Origin: Bacteroidota bacterium
GTDB taxonomy: Bacteria > Bacteroidota > Bacteroidia > Flavobacteriales > Schleiferiaceae
Direction: 5' to 3'
DNA length: 54,772 nt
Assembly: GCA_003045825.1 (NCBI GenBank)
Contig: PZPA01000002.1
Coordinates: forward strand, 1-54,772
Made by a program: the position numbers and the translations under genes. The notes beneath the pieces were generated by a model. The model saw only the letters and a program-made list of their open reading frames with translations. It ran no database searches and was not told where the DNA came from. Positions within the stretch are counted from its first letter, which is position 1. Every line of letters starts with the position of its first letter. Below are positions 1 through 7,423 of this stretch, one piece after another.

Positions 1-573
1 ATTGAAAATCACGAAGGTTCTTTTTGGAGTCAGTTAGACCTGGAACACTACTATAGGACCAGCGACGGAAGTCCTTTCAATCGCAAAGAGCTATTTGCGG
101 ACCCAAGTGGTTTTGAAAGCAATTTCATGCAGTATGCCCCGTATGCAAAACTCTACATAGCTGGGCATTATTACGACAGTCGTGCACCTTTCATATTCAC
201 AAGGGCGGACGCTAAGCGGCTAGATTTCGCAATTACCTATGTATCCGACATCAGCTGTGATATTGATGGCCCTGTGGCCTCGACACTTCGTCCTTCAACA
301 ATTGCTGAACCCTTCTACGGGTATTTGGCGCGTGAAGAAAAGGAGGTGGCGCATGATGATCCGGAAGCAATAGGAGTAATGGCTGTGGATAATCTTCCGT
401 GTGAATTACCGCGCGATGCTTCGTTGAGTTTTGGGTCTGATTTGATCGAACATGTAATTCCAGCCTTGTTTGATGGGGACAAAGAGCACATCTTGTTCCG
501 TGCGACCGAATGCAGTGATGGTGCACTTACCGCCGATTTCAATTACCTTCAAGCGTATATCGATAAAGCATAA
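1..573 (+). CDS. Saccharopine/alanine dehydrogenase-like NAD(P)-dependent oxidoreductase, C-terminal part (5' truncated)
   Basis: The reading frame is open from the first base of the window to the TAA at 571-573, so this is the last 190 residues of a gene that begins upstream. The sequence resembles the lysine-forming saccharopine dehydrogenase / lysine-ketoglutarate reductase branch of the alanine dehydrogenase-PNT family. Recognisable blocks are SDISCDIDG, followed by a conserved AVDNLP-ELPR-AS-FG block near the C-terminus. Such enzymes use NAD(P)H to join or split lysine or related amino acids and 2-oxo acids, but the substrate cannot be fixed from this part because most of the nucleotide-binding domain lies outside. 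The stop overlaps the ATG of meaB by one base (TAATG), so the two are very probably co-translated. An internal ATG at 127 is only a methionine codon within the longer frame. Confidence 0.8.
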   Translation: MENHEGSFWSQLDLEHYYRTSDGSPFNRKELFADPSGFESNFMQYAPYAKLYIAGHYYDSRAPFIFTRADAKRLDFAITYVSDISCDIDGPVASTLRPSTIAEPFYGYLAREEKEVAHDDPEAIGVMAVDNLPCELPRDASLSFGSDLIEHVIPALFDGDKEHILFRATECSDGALTADFNYLQAYIDKA

Positions 574-1643
574 TGGCTAAAAAGGCGCTACATATTACCA
601 AAGGTGTAAAGAATGCGCCTTCTGTTAACCCTAAACTTAGAGCGGGTAAAAGATGGAGTCGTTCCGTTGCTGAATTAGCCAAGGATATTATTGACGGGAA
701 TCTTCCTGCATTAGCGCAAGGCATTACGTTGGTGGAGAGCAACGCCGTTGCGGATAAGGAGAATGCTCGAGCCCTCCTACATGCATTAATGCCACACACA
801 GGCAGCAGTTTTCGCATAGGTGTAACTGGCGTTCCAGGTGTAGGTAAAAGTACTTTTCTTGAATCTTACGGAAGTGCCTTACTAAAATCAGATGAAACTG
901 CTCGTGTCGCTGTACTCGCCGTTGACCCTTCATCGGAGGTCAGCAAGGGGTCTATTTTAGGTGATAAAACGCGAATGATGGAGTTGGGTAAGCACGAGCG
1001 CGCGTTCATTCGTCCTAGTTCATCAGGCGGGAATCTAGGCGGCGTCGCAAAAAAGACTAGAGAGGCCTTGTTGCTTTGTGAAGCAGCAGGATTCAATTAT
1101 ATTTTCGTTGAAACGGTTGGTGTTGGACAGAGTGAGACGTTGGTCGCTCAACTGGTCGATTGTTTTCTTTTCTTGGCGATGCCCGGAACAGGCGATGAAC
1201 TGCAAGGCTTGAAAAAGGGGATTATGGAAATGACTGATATCATCGCTATAAATAAAAGTGAACCACCAAATACACCAGCGGGTGAACGAAGTGCCCTCGC
1301 GATTCGGAGTGCGCTACAACTTTTTACGAATAAGAAATTCGACTGGCATCCCCCGGTGCTGCTCACTTCAGGTTTGACTGGGTTTGGTTTCAATGAGCTG
1401 GATGCATCCTTCGATCGATACCGTCGACACAGTCAATCAAAAGGTTGGTTCGACAAGAAACGCAAGGAACAACAAGAGTACTGGTTCGAGCATGCCGTGC
1501 GCGATGGCGTATTCGAGCTATTACGCAAAGACGAGGACTGGAAAAAGGACTACGAAGCTTTGAAGGCTGAGGTCGCGCTAGGAAACCTGAACCCTTTCGA
1601 GGCAAGTGCGGAAATGGTCAAATCCTTAAAAGGAAAGGTCTAG
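573..1643 (+). CDS. meaB: Methylmalonyl-CoA mutase-associated GTPase MeaB (ArgK family)
   Basis: This 356-residue P-loop GTPase acts as chaperone for adenosylcobalamin-dependent acyl-CoA mutases. In that family it gates cofactor loading and protects or reactivates the mutase. Seen here: the Walker A loop GVPGVGKST at residues 86-94, the family block VDPSSEVSKGSILGDKTRM around 118-135, the switch-like ETVGVGQSE at 180-188, and the base-recognition motif as NKSE (227-230) in place of the usual NKxD. Length is normal for the family. The start overlaps the preceding stop by one base, so expression is likely coupled to the dehydrogenase-like gene. No methylmalonyl-CoA mutase subunit is visible in this window. 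The gene ends tail to tail with the next minus-strand gene, the two stops overlapping by four bases. Confidence 0.95.
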   Translation: MAKKALHITKGVKNAPSVNPKLRAGKRWSRSVAELAKDIIDGNLPALAQGITLVESNAVADKENARALLHALMPHTGSSFRIGVTGVPGVGKSTFLESYGSALLKSDETARVAVLAVDPSSEVSKGSILGDKTRMMELGKHERAFIRPSSSGGNLGGVAKKTREALLLCEAAGFNYIFVETVGVGQSETLVAQLVDCFLFLAMPGTGDELQGLKKGIMEMTDIIAINKSEPPNTPAGERSALAIRSALQLFTNKKFDWHPPVLLTSGLTGFGFNELDASFDRYRRHSQSKGWFDKKRKEQQEYWFEHAVRDGVFELLRKDEDWKKDYEALKAEVALGNLNPFEASAEMVKSLKGKV

Positions 1644-2179
1644 AAGTTTCGAGCGGCTTCGTGCTTTAACAAAAGAATGGCGGCCTTAGTTGGGAAGATA
1701 TCTCCCATCATCTCGAGTTCAATCAACTTTCGGCTTAAATCTGCTGCAGTCGCTTCCGCACCTAATTCAGCAGTCGTTTTATTGATCAACGAGACCACTT
1801 GGCTTTTTGCACTTACGACATGATTCCAAGCACCGTCAGTAACATAAACCTGTTGAGAAATATTGTAGTCAAACTCCTCGCGAACGGCATTGACCAGGAG
1901 CTTTCTGTAATTACCAATGTCCATATTTCCCGGTTTAACTCGCAGCACAAGACGGTTTGGGCTAATACGTTCTAGAAGTACAATAATCCGTTCGTACGCC
2001 TGAAATCGCATAGGAAGCGCCTTTTTCTGCAAATCTTTACGCAAGTAAAATTGGCGTCTTTTTTCTTCGTTATCTACAAAGTTTGACAGCAGTAAATAGG
2101 TGAGCAACAGCATTAAAGCCGCTGGAAAAGTATACTTTAGAATTTCAATAAATGCTTCCATGAATTTGTCTTGAGGCAT
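1640..2179 (-). CDS. Conserved single-span membrane protein, DUF7935-like
   Basis: This is a 179-residue protein with one hydrophobic helix near the N-terminus (about residues 12-32), followed by a basic stretch (EEKRRQFYLRKDLQKK) and a soluble, mostly helical domain. It resembles the Bacteroidota family DUF7935 through the KALPMRFQAYERI-LLERISPN-LV-RVKPG block and a QQVYVTDGAWN block. No function is known for the family, and I do not propose one. The ATG at 2179 gives MPQDKF before a second methionine at 2161, and either could be the start. The gene diverges from the aminotransferase promoter, and its 3' end overlaps the meaB stop. Confidence 0.75.
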   Translation of the reverse strand: MPQDKFMEAFIEILKYTFPAALMLLLTYLLLSNFVDNEEKRRQFYLRKDLQKKALPMRFQAYERIIVLLERISPNRLVLRVKPGNMDIGNYRKLLVNAVREEFDYNISQQVYVTDGAWNHVVSAKSQVVSLINKTTAELGAEATAADLSRKLIELEMMGDIFPTKAAILLLKHEAARNF

Positions 2180-2190
2180 ACAAATATCGT

Positions 2191-2198
2191 TATTTTTG
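2191..2198 (+). promoter_or_regulatory. Promoter -7 box TATTTTTG of the aminotransferase gene
   Basis: It matches the Bacteroidota consensus TAnnTTTG exactly and lies 21 bases before the ATG at 2220. A TTG about 17-19 bases upstream (2171-2173) could serve as the -33 element. It supports the downstream start at 2220 over the in-frame ATG at 2196, which overlaps the box. Confidence 0.6.
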
Positions 2199-2219
2199 CC
2201 ACCTTATTATACTTTATTC

Positions 2220-3419
2220 ATGCAATCACTTTCAAAAAGAGCACAACAGATGGGTCTTCCCATGACCATTGAGATGGCGAAAAAGGCACGCGAATTGAGT
2301 GCTACAGGTAAAAATGTAATCAGCTTGTCTCTTGGTGAACCTGATTTTGACACTCCAGACTTTATCAAGGAATCTGCTTCTCAAGCTATGGTTGAGAACT
2401 TTACGCATTATATGCCGGTTCCTGGTTTTACTGATGTTAGAGAAAGTATTGCCGCAAAATTTAAGCGAGATAACGGTATTGAATATACAGCGGATCAGAT
2501 TGTGATCAGCACAGGGGCGAAACAGAGTCTTTTGAATATTTTCTTAGCCTTAGTTAATCCTGGGGATGAAGTAATCATTCCAGCGCCGTATTGGGTAAGC
2601 TATATGGATCAAGCGGATTACTGTGGTGCCGATGTTAAAGTTCTGCCGACAACCATGGAAAGTGGTTTTAAAATTACTGCTGCTCAGTTAGAATCGGCCA
2701 TTACTCCAAAATCTAAAGTCCTCATATTCTCTTCACCAAACAACCCTTGTGGAGCGGTATACAGCAAAGAGGATTTGGCGGCGATTGCAGCCGTAGTGGC
2801 AAAGCATCCAAACCTCTACATTATCTCCGATGAGATATACGAGTTGCTCAACTACGGTGAGGTCAGCCATGTCTCAATCGCTAGTTTTCCAGAGGTATAT
2901 AACCAGACTATTACTGTTAACGGCCTTTCAAAAGGATTTGCGATGACCGGTTGGCGTATCGGATACATAGGGGCGCCCGAATGGATTGCCAAAGCGTGTA
3001 CAAAGTTTCAATCGAATTTCACCTCTGGCGCCAACTCTATTGCGCAACGTGCATGCAAAGCTGCTGTTGAGTCAGATCCGTCTAAGGTCAATTATATGGT
3101 GGAAAAATTCGCGTACCGTCGAGAGAAAATGGTCGCATGGATGAAAGAAATCCCGGGGTTTGAATTAGAAACTCCTCCTGGCGCATTTTATGTTTTTCCA
3201 AGAATAACGGCCCTTTTAGGGAAGAAATTTAACGGACAAGTTTTAGAGACCGCTCTCGACGTGAGCATGTATCTATTAGAAGAAGGTTTGGTGAGTACCG
3301 TTCCAGGTGATGCATTTGGATTGCCCGGATATATCAGGTTCTCATATGCTGCTGCAGAAGCTGAGCTCGAGGAAGCGGTAAAAAGAGTTAAAGTTGCAGT
3401 AGCTAACTTAGAGGACTAA
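2220..3419 (+). CDS. Class I PLP-dependent aminotransferase (aspartate aminotransferase-like)
   Basis: This 399-residue fold-type I aminotransferase transfers an amino group between an amino acid, probably aspartate or a similar one, and a 2-oxo acid in the cytoplasm. Seen here: the substrate loop SLSLGEPDFDTP (36-46), the PLP-contacting SSPNNPCG (171-178, Asn175), SDEIYE (203-208), the Schiff-base lysine in GLSKGFAMTGWRIGY (Lys238) and a late substrate-binding arginine in GYIRFSYA. These features fit the bacterial type-Ib AspC/AatA branch. Substrate preference (aspartate, prephenate or aromatic) cannot be decided by eye. The start at 2220 was chosen because the frame's upstream ATG (2196) falls inside the promoter box. 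The gene is followed after 11 bases by a TTG-started small gene and is probably co-transcribed with it. Confidence 0.93.
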   Translation: MQSLSKRAQQMGLPMTIEMAKKARELSATGKNVISLSLGEPDFDTPDFIKESASQAMVENFTHYMPVPGFTDVRESIAAKFKRDNGIEYTADQIVISTGAKQSLLNIFLALVNPGDEVIIPAPYWVSYMDQADYCGADVKVLPTTMESGFKITAAQLESAITPKSKVLIFSSPNNPCGAVYSKEDLAAIAAVVAKHPNLYIISDEIYELLNYGEVSHVSIASFPEVYNQTITVNGLSKGFAMTGWRIGYIGAPEWIAKACTKFQSNFTSGANSIAQRACKAAVESDPSKVNYMVEKFAYRREKMVAWMKEIPGFELETPPGAFYVFPRITALLGKKFNGQVLETALDVSMYLLEEGLVSTVPGDAFGLPGYIRFSYAAAEAELEEAVKRVKVAVANLED

Positions 3420-3430
3420 GTCCATTTATT

Positions 3431-3820
3431 TTGAAGATAGAAGTATCGAACGGTGAAATATTAGATAAGGTTTCCATTTTAGAGATAAAATTGGAGCGAA
3501 TTCTAGATTTAGAAAAGGTTCGGAACATTCGAAAAGAATATGCAGCACTTCAAAACGCCGTCCAACACATCGAGGCATTGGTATCAAATCTGGAAGAGTA
3601 TAGCCAAGCCACTGCAGAACTTCGTTCAACTAATGAGGCACTTTGGGACGTTGAAGATGCCTTGCGATTGAAAGAAAAGGCAAGAGACTTCGGCGATACG
3701 TTTATTACTTTGGCACGTGAGGTCTATGTTTTAAATGATCGACGCGCTGTCTTGAAGAGCACTATTAATAATCTTACCGGCTCCAACCTCAGGGAAGAAA
3801 AATCATACGAAGGGTACTGA
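3431..3820 (+). CDS. DUF6165 family protein
   Basis: This 129-residue, highly charged, probably coiled-coil protein of unknown function begins at a TTG codon. There is no ATG anywhere in the frame downstream, and the upstream frame offers no better start. Family hallmarks of DUF6165 are an N-terminal VSNGEILDKVSILEIK block and the C-terminal NDRRAVLK...NLTGSNLREEKSY block, both plainly present. No membrane segment or signal peptide is seen. In other bacteria I recall the family near surface-polysaccharide genes. Here it sits between an aminotransferase and a potassium transporter, so context does not point to a role. Confidence 0.8.
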   Translation: MKIEVSNGEILDKVSILEIKLERILDLEKVRNIRKEYAALQNAVQHIEALVSNLEEYSQATAELRSTNEALWDVEDALRLKEKARDFGDTFITLAREVYVLNDRRAVLKSTINNLTGSNLREEKSYEGY

Positions 3821-3875
3821 GCCAAAGCTTGTTTCGAGGAATAGTCCTAACTTCGGGTTAAGAGAAGAGTATATT

Positions 3876-5681
3876 TTGAGCATAGAATCGCGATTCAATG
3901 CGCTCCGTGAGCGCATCAATATTAGGCTTTACGATAGCCGTGACTTCATGTTGCGAATGCTCTCGCGAGGAAGTGTGTTGGTTGCTTTAACGACACTAGT
4001 AGCACTGGTTTTTTATCATGGATATGAGTTAGAAGCACATCAAAATAGATGGATCGGATACATTGTTCGGGGCTCTATAGGCTATTACTTAGTTAAATTT
4101 CTTCTTGAGCTTTTTTACAATTTTCATCCAATACAATTTCTGAAGAACCGAAAATGGGAGAGTGTATTAATGCTCTTTCTGATAGTGGATATACTAGTGA
4201 TCAACTTGACCGGTTTTGAGTTACTTAACCAAATAGGGCTATTGCTGAAAATACCTGGGCTTCAGGAGAGTTTTTTGATTGTATTGCAGTGTTATGTTCT
4301 TGTGATTGTGGGTCTTGAATTTGGTAAAGTCGGTGAGCTATTGCCGAAATCGAAACTCAGCCCACCAACGTTATTGGTACTAAGTTTTCTAGTTTTAATT
4401 GCGCTTGGTACAGGGCTGTTGATGTTACCTGAAATGACCATTGCTGGGAATGAGGGTCTCGACGTATTAACCGCATTGTTTACGAGTATTTCCGCAAGTT
4501 GTGTTACGGGTTTAAGTACGATAGACATAAGTGGAGTCCTTAGTGTCAAGGGCCAATTCATTGTCATGTTACTGATGCAGCTAGGTGGATTGAACATTAT
4601 CTCATTTGCAGCACTTTTTGCAATACTTAGAGGTGGATTTGGAATGCGTCAGCAAAACTTCATGAGTGAGAATTTAGGCGAAGATTTAAAGCGTTCACGT
4701 TCACTTATTTCTGCAATTTTCAGGCTTACCTTATTTATCGAAGCGACCGGCGCACTTTTACTAGGATTTTTGTGGCGCAATGAGTTTGATACCTTAGGAA
4801 CGACCATTTTCTATAGCATGTTCCACAGCATTTCTGCCTTTAATAATGCAGGCTTTTCACTTTTTACGGATTCTCTCGCTAGCAACAATGTCCAATGGGA
4901 TTTTGGTGTACATTGGGTAATTGCCCTGTTAATCGTACTTGGCGGTATCGGTTTTGGTACCCTAACCGATGTGCTTCGCCAGCAATGGATAAAACAGCCT
5001 ATCGTTCGCTCTTGGCGTGGCTTGCGTATTGGAACGAAGCTAGGGTTAGTGGTATCTGCTACGTTAATTGTAGTTGGAGGGGTAGTATTTTTCTTTCTAG
5101 ATCCGGGAAGTGAAAATGTAGGTGCGCACATCAGTCATAGCTTTTTCCAAAGCATTACCGCGCGTACCGCGGGCTTTAATACTATTTCAATAGGTTCCTT
5201 AGCGACCCCTGCCTTATTATTCTTGATTTTCTTAATGTTTATTGGAGGCGGTTCAGGGTCCACTGCGGGAGGGATAAAAACCAGTACGTTCGCCTTAGTT
5301 TTTATGAGCGCCTCTGCAACGATTCAAGGTAAAAAGAGTATCAACCTTTACAGAACACAAATCCCATGGGAACTAATGAATCGCGCTTTTGCGATATTCC
5401 TTTTTTCCGCCGTGAGCATTCTATTGGGCATATTTGCCCTTACTATTCTAGAACCTTCTATCGACTTACTTGACCTCGCTTTTGAAGAGGTAAGTGCATT
5501 CTGTACTGTTGGCTTAAGTACGGGCATCACAGCCGAACTTGGCATCGGTTCAAAAACTGTACTTATGCTTTCCATGCTAGCGGGAAGGGTAGGTACATTA
5601 ACCTTAGCGTTCGCATTGAGCGGTCAGCGTCAGCAGGTGAATTCTTTCAAGTACCCAAAGGCAAATATTCACGTTGGATAA
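3876..5681 (+). CDS. TrkH/KtrB-family potassium uptake channel subunit
   Basis: This 601-residue inner-membrane protein is of the Trk/Ktr superfamily, whose members form the K+-conducting subunit. All four pseudo-repeat pore loops with the filter glycine are visible: SASCVTGLS, SAFNNAGFS, TARTAGFN and SAFCTVGLS. The extra N-terminal hydrophobic segments (about residues 28-160) before the first pore repeat match the long Bacteroidota form. The start is a TTG preceded by a purine-rich AGAGAAGAG, and the first ATG in frame lies about 25 residues downstream within the conserved N-terminal region. No TrkA/KtrA regulatory subunit is encoded next to it, so the partner must lie elsewhere. The gene ends at a strong bidirectional terminator. 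Confidence 0.93.
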   Translation: MSIESRFNALRERINIRLYDSRDFMLRMLSRGSVLVALTTLVALVFYHGYELEAHQNRWIGYIVRGSIGYYLVKFLLELFYNFHPIQFLKNRKWESVLMLFLIVDILVINLTGFELLNQIGLLLKIPGLQESFLIVLQCYVLVIVGLEFGKVGELLPKSKLSPPTLLVLSFLVLIALGTGLLMLPEMTIAGNEGLDVLTALFTSISASCVTGLSTIDISGVLSVKGQFIVMLLMQLGGLNIISFAALFAILRGGFGMRQQNFMSENLGEDLKRSRSLISAIFRLTLFIEATGALLLGFLWRNEFDTLGTTIFYSMFHSISAFNNAGFSLFTDSLASNNVQWDFGVHWVIALLIVLGGIGFGTLTDVLRQQWIKQPIVRSWRGLRIGTKLGLVVSATLIVVGGVVFFFLDPGSENVGAHISHSFFQSITARTAGFNTISIGSLATPALLFLIFLMFIGGGSGSTAGGIKTSTFALVFMSASATIQGKKSINLYRTQIPWELMNRAFAIFLFSAVSILLGIFALTILEPSIDLLDLAFEEVSAFCTVGLSTGITAELGIGSKTVLMLSMLAGRVGTLTLAFALSGQRQQVNSFKYPKANIHVG

Positions 5682-5683
5682 AA

Positions 5684-5707
5684 AAAAGCTGCACAAAGGC
5701 AGCTTTT
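5684..5707 (+). terminator. Bidirectional intrinsic terminator
   Basis: A perfect 9-bp stem AAAAGCTGC / GCAGCTTTT with the 6-base loop ACAAAG lies just after the TrkH stop. It carries T-rich flanks on both strands, so it can also end transcription of the convergent oxygenase gene. Confidence 0.85.
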
Positions 5708-5734
5708 CATTCATGATACACCAAAAGTGCAGTG

Positions 5735-6547
5735 TTAGTTTTTGTCTTGGAAATCCAAGTCTTTAATTCCTAAAGCTTTAAGCAACTTTTTCCCATTGAC
5801 CTTTAAAGCCTCTTTAATACCTGTGGCTACTTTTTTTGTGGCCTTATCATCCGGTCTAGAAACAAATTTTGAATCACGGTAGCTCACACCTTTCTCAGGT
5901 TTCGTATAGAAATAAGTATAGAAACTCTTTCGAGATTCACCTTCCGGGATATTTATTTTTTTGTAGCCGTGTGGGCTATTGTCGTCGGTATAAAAGATTA
6001 CTGCAGTATTGAAGGTTGGAGGTACCTGAGTTACACATTCCGTCATCTCCTTATTCCATAATTCAAGTGCGCCACCGTATTCCGGTTTCCAATTCTTGTT
6101 GAGGTAAACCAGTAGGTTGATCCTACGCCAAAGGCCAAGTTTTGAATTCATATTTACATCAATGTGAATGTCAACGTACGAACCGTTTTTTCCTTGATGT
6201 ACTCCTGAACCTAATGCATCTGTAGTAGTATGTAGCCCTTCAATGCTCGTAATGCGACTTAATTGGTCACTCCAGTCTTTAGACGCTACGGCTTCGCGTG
6301 CTTTTGAAAATGAAGGATGCCAGCGGTCAAAATGATAATCTTCGCTTTTATCCTCATTTAAGCTTTTACGTTTTACGTTCAAATCATCAATGGACGGGAA
6401 GTGAGCGAATAAATCATTCGCAATTTCCTCAGTGAAGAAATTTTCCATGACCAAATATTTACAAGGCTTCGCACTTTCGTATGCCTCTTTAAATGCGCCG
6501 ACAAAGTTGACGTCTAGATATTTTGGGTTGATTATTCCTTGTGCCAT
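5735..6547 (-). CDS. 2OG-Fe(II) dioxygenase, prolyl-4-hydroxylase-like
   Basis: This 270-residue protein contains a double-stranded beta-helix 2-oxoglutarate/Fe(II) oxygenase domain. The iron ligands are visible as His128-x-Asp130 in DIHIDVN and the distal His193 in NSPHGYKK. Arg206 (in ESRKSFYTYFY) is well placed to bind the 2-oxoglutarate carboxylate. The substrate is unknown. Related bacterial proteins hydroxylate proline or other side chains of proteins or small molecules, and some sit in surface-polysaccharide loci, but there is no such cluster here. The C-terminal 50 residues are lysine-rich and beyond the catalytic fold. It has its own promoter box 19 bases upstream and shares a terminator with TrkH. 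Confidence 0.82.
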   Translation of the reverse strand: MAQGIINPKYLDVNFVGAFKEAYESAKPCKYLVMENFFTEEIANDLFAHFPSIDDLNVKRKSLNEDKSEDYHFDRWHPSFSKAREAVASKDWSDQLSRITSIEGLHTTTDALGSGVHQGKNGSYVDIHIDVNMNSKLGLWRRINLLVYLNKNWKPEYGGALELWNKEMTECVTQVPPTFNTAVIFYTDDNSPHGYKKINIPEGESRKSFYTYFYTKPEKGVSYRDSKFVSRPDDKATKKVATGIKEALKVNGKKLLKALGIKDLDFQDKN

Positions 6548-6566
6548 GGGGTATAAATTGTGAACT

Positions 6567-6574
6567 CAAATATA
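6567..6574 (-). promoter_or_regulatory. Promoter -7 box TATATTTG of the 2OG oxygenase gene
   Basis: On the minus strand it reads TATATTTG, an exact match to TAnnTTTG, 19 bases before the ATG at 6547. It falls in the short gap after the SDR gene, so the oxygenase need not depend on read-through from the helicase/SDR transcript. Confidence 0.6.
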
Positions 6575-6578
6575 ATTG

Positions 6579-7391
6579 CTAGTTTTTCTTTTGTCTCGTG
6601 ACATCGGTCAGTTTTCCGTAGATACTGAAAAATAAATTCGGAAAGAAACGCTTGAAAGGTACCGCTAGAATTTCGTACCTACCTATAAACAGATGTCTAC
6701 TGGGCCTGCGTTTTGCGGTACGGTTGTAAAATTTTCGGGCGAACTCCATTGGAAGCATACCTTTTTCTTGCGCTGCACTGTTTTTTTGGATAGGTATTCC
6801 ATCCGGGCCCAAACTGTTTAGGGTGACGGACGTGTTTATAAAACCAGGACTAACTAGTCCAACATGGACAGCACTTGAGCGTAGTTCGTATTGCAAGCTT
6901 TCGAAATATCCAACAAGTGCATATTTACTCGCGGCATATGCTGCTAATTTGGGAGATCCGAAATGACCTAAAATGCTTGCAATGGTCCAAATCTGTCCGC
7001 TATTCCGCTTTTGCATGTGCGGAAGTACTGCTTTAGTTAAAGCCACGCACCCCCAAAAATTCACTTCTAGAACCTTTCGCTCGACCGGTAGTGTCATTTC
7101 TAGTACTGTTCCTAGATGTCCCATTCCGGCATTGTTGATCAAGAGGTCAATAGAACCTGTAAACGCCAAAGCTTGGTTGGTCCAAACTTCGGCGTTTTCA
7201 TTTTGTTCTAAATCTAAAGGAAGGAGGTAGCTATGTTCTGGATAAGCTAATCGTTTTTGAATCGATGCCAATCGCTCCGAACGGCGCGCACTTAAAATAG
7301 TATGGTAGCCTTTTGCGTTATACGTCAAAGCAAGTGCCTCACCTATGCCGCTTGATGCTCCTGTGATCCATACTGTTTGCGCTACCTTCAT
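6579..7391 (-). CDS. Short-chain dehydrogenase/reductase (SDR family)
   Basis: This 270-residue classical SDR oxidoreductase uses NAD(P)H. Seen here: the cofactor loop GASSGIG (11-17), the NNAG motif (86-89), and the catalytic Ser139, Tyr152 and Lys156 (YAASK). The C-terminal 60 residues are basic with a hydrophobic patch (VPFKRFFPNLFF), like SDRs that associate with membranes or act on lipid substrates, but the substrate is not readable. It starts 32 bases after the helicase stop with no terminator or clear promoter between, so it is probably co-transcribed with the helicase. Confidence 0.9.
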   Translation of the reverse strand: MKVAQTVWITGASSGIGEALALTYNAKGYHTILSARRSERLASIQKRLAYPEHSYLLPLDLEQNENAEVWTNQALAFTGSIDLLINNAGMGHLGTVLEMTLPVERKVLEVNFWGCVALTKAVLPHMQKRNSGQIWTIASILGHFGSPKLAAYAASKYALVGYFESLQYELRSSAVHVGLVSPGFINTSVTLNSLGPDGIPIQKNSAAQEKGMLPMEFARKFYNRTAKRRPSRHLFIGRYEILAVPFKRFFPNLFFSIYGKLTDVTRQKKN

Positions 7392-7423
7392 TTCAATCCT
7401 TTGAATCTAAAGTAAGCTTTCTG

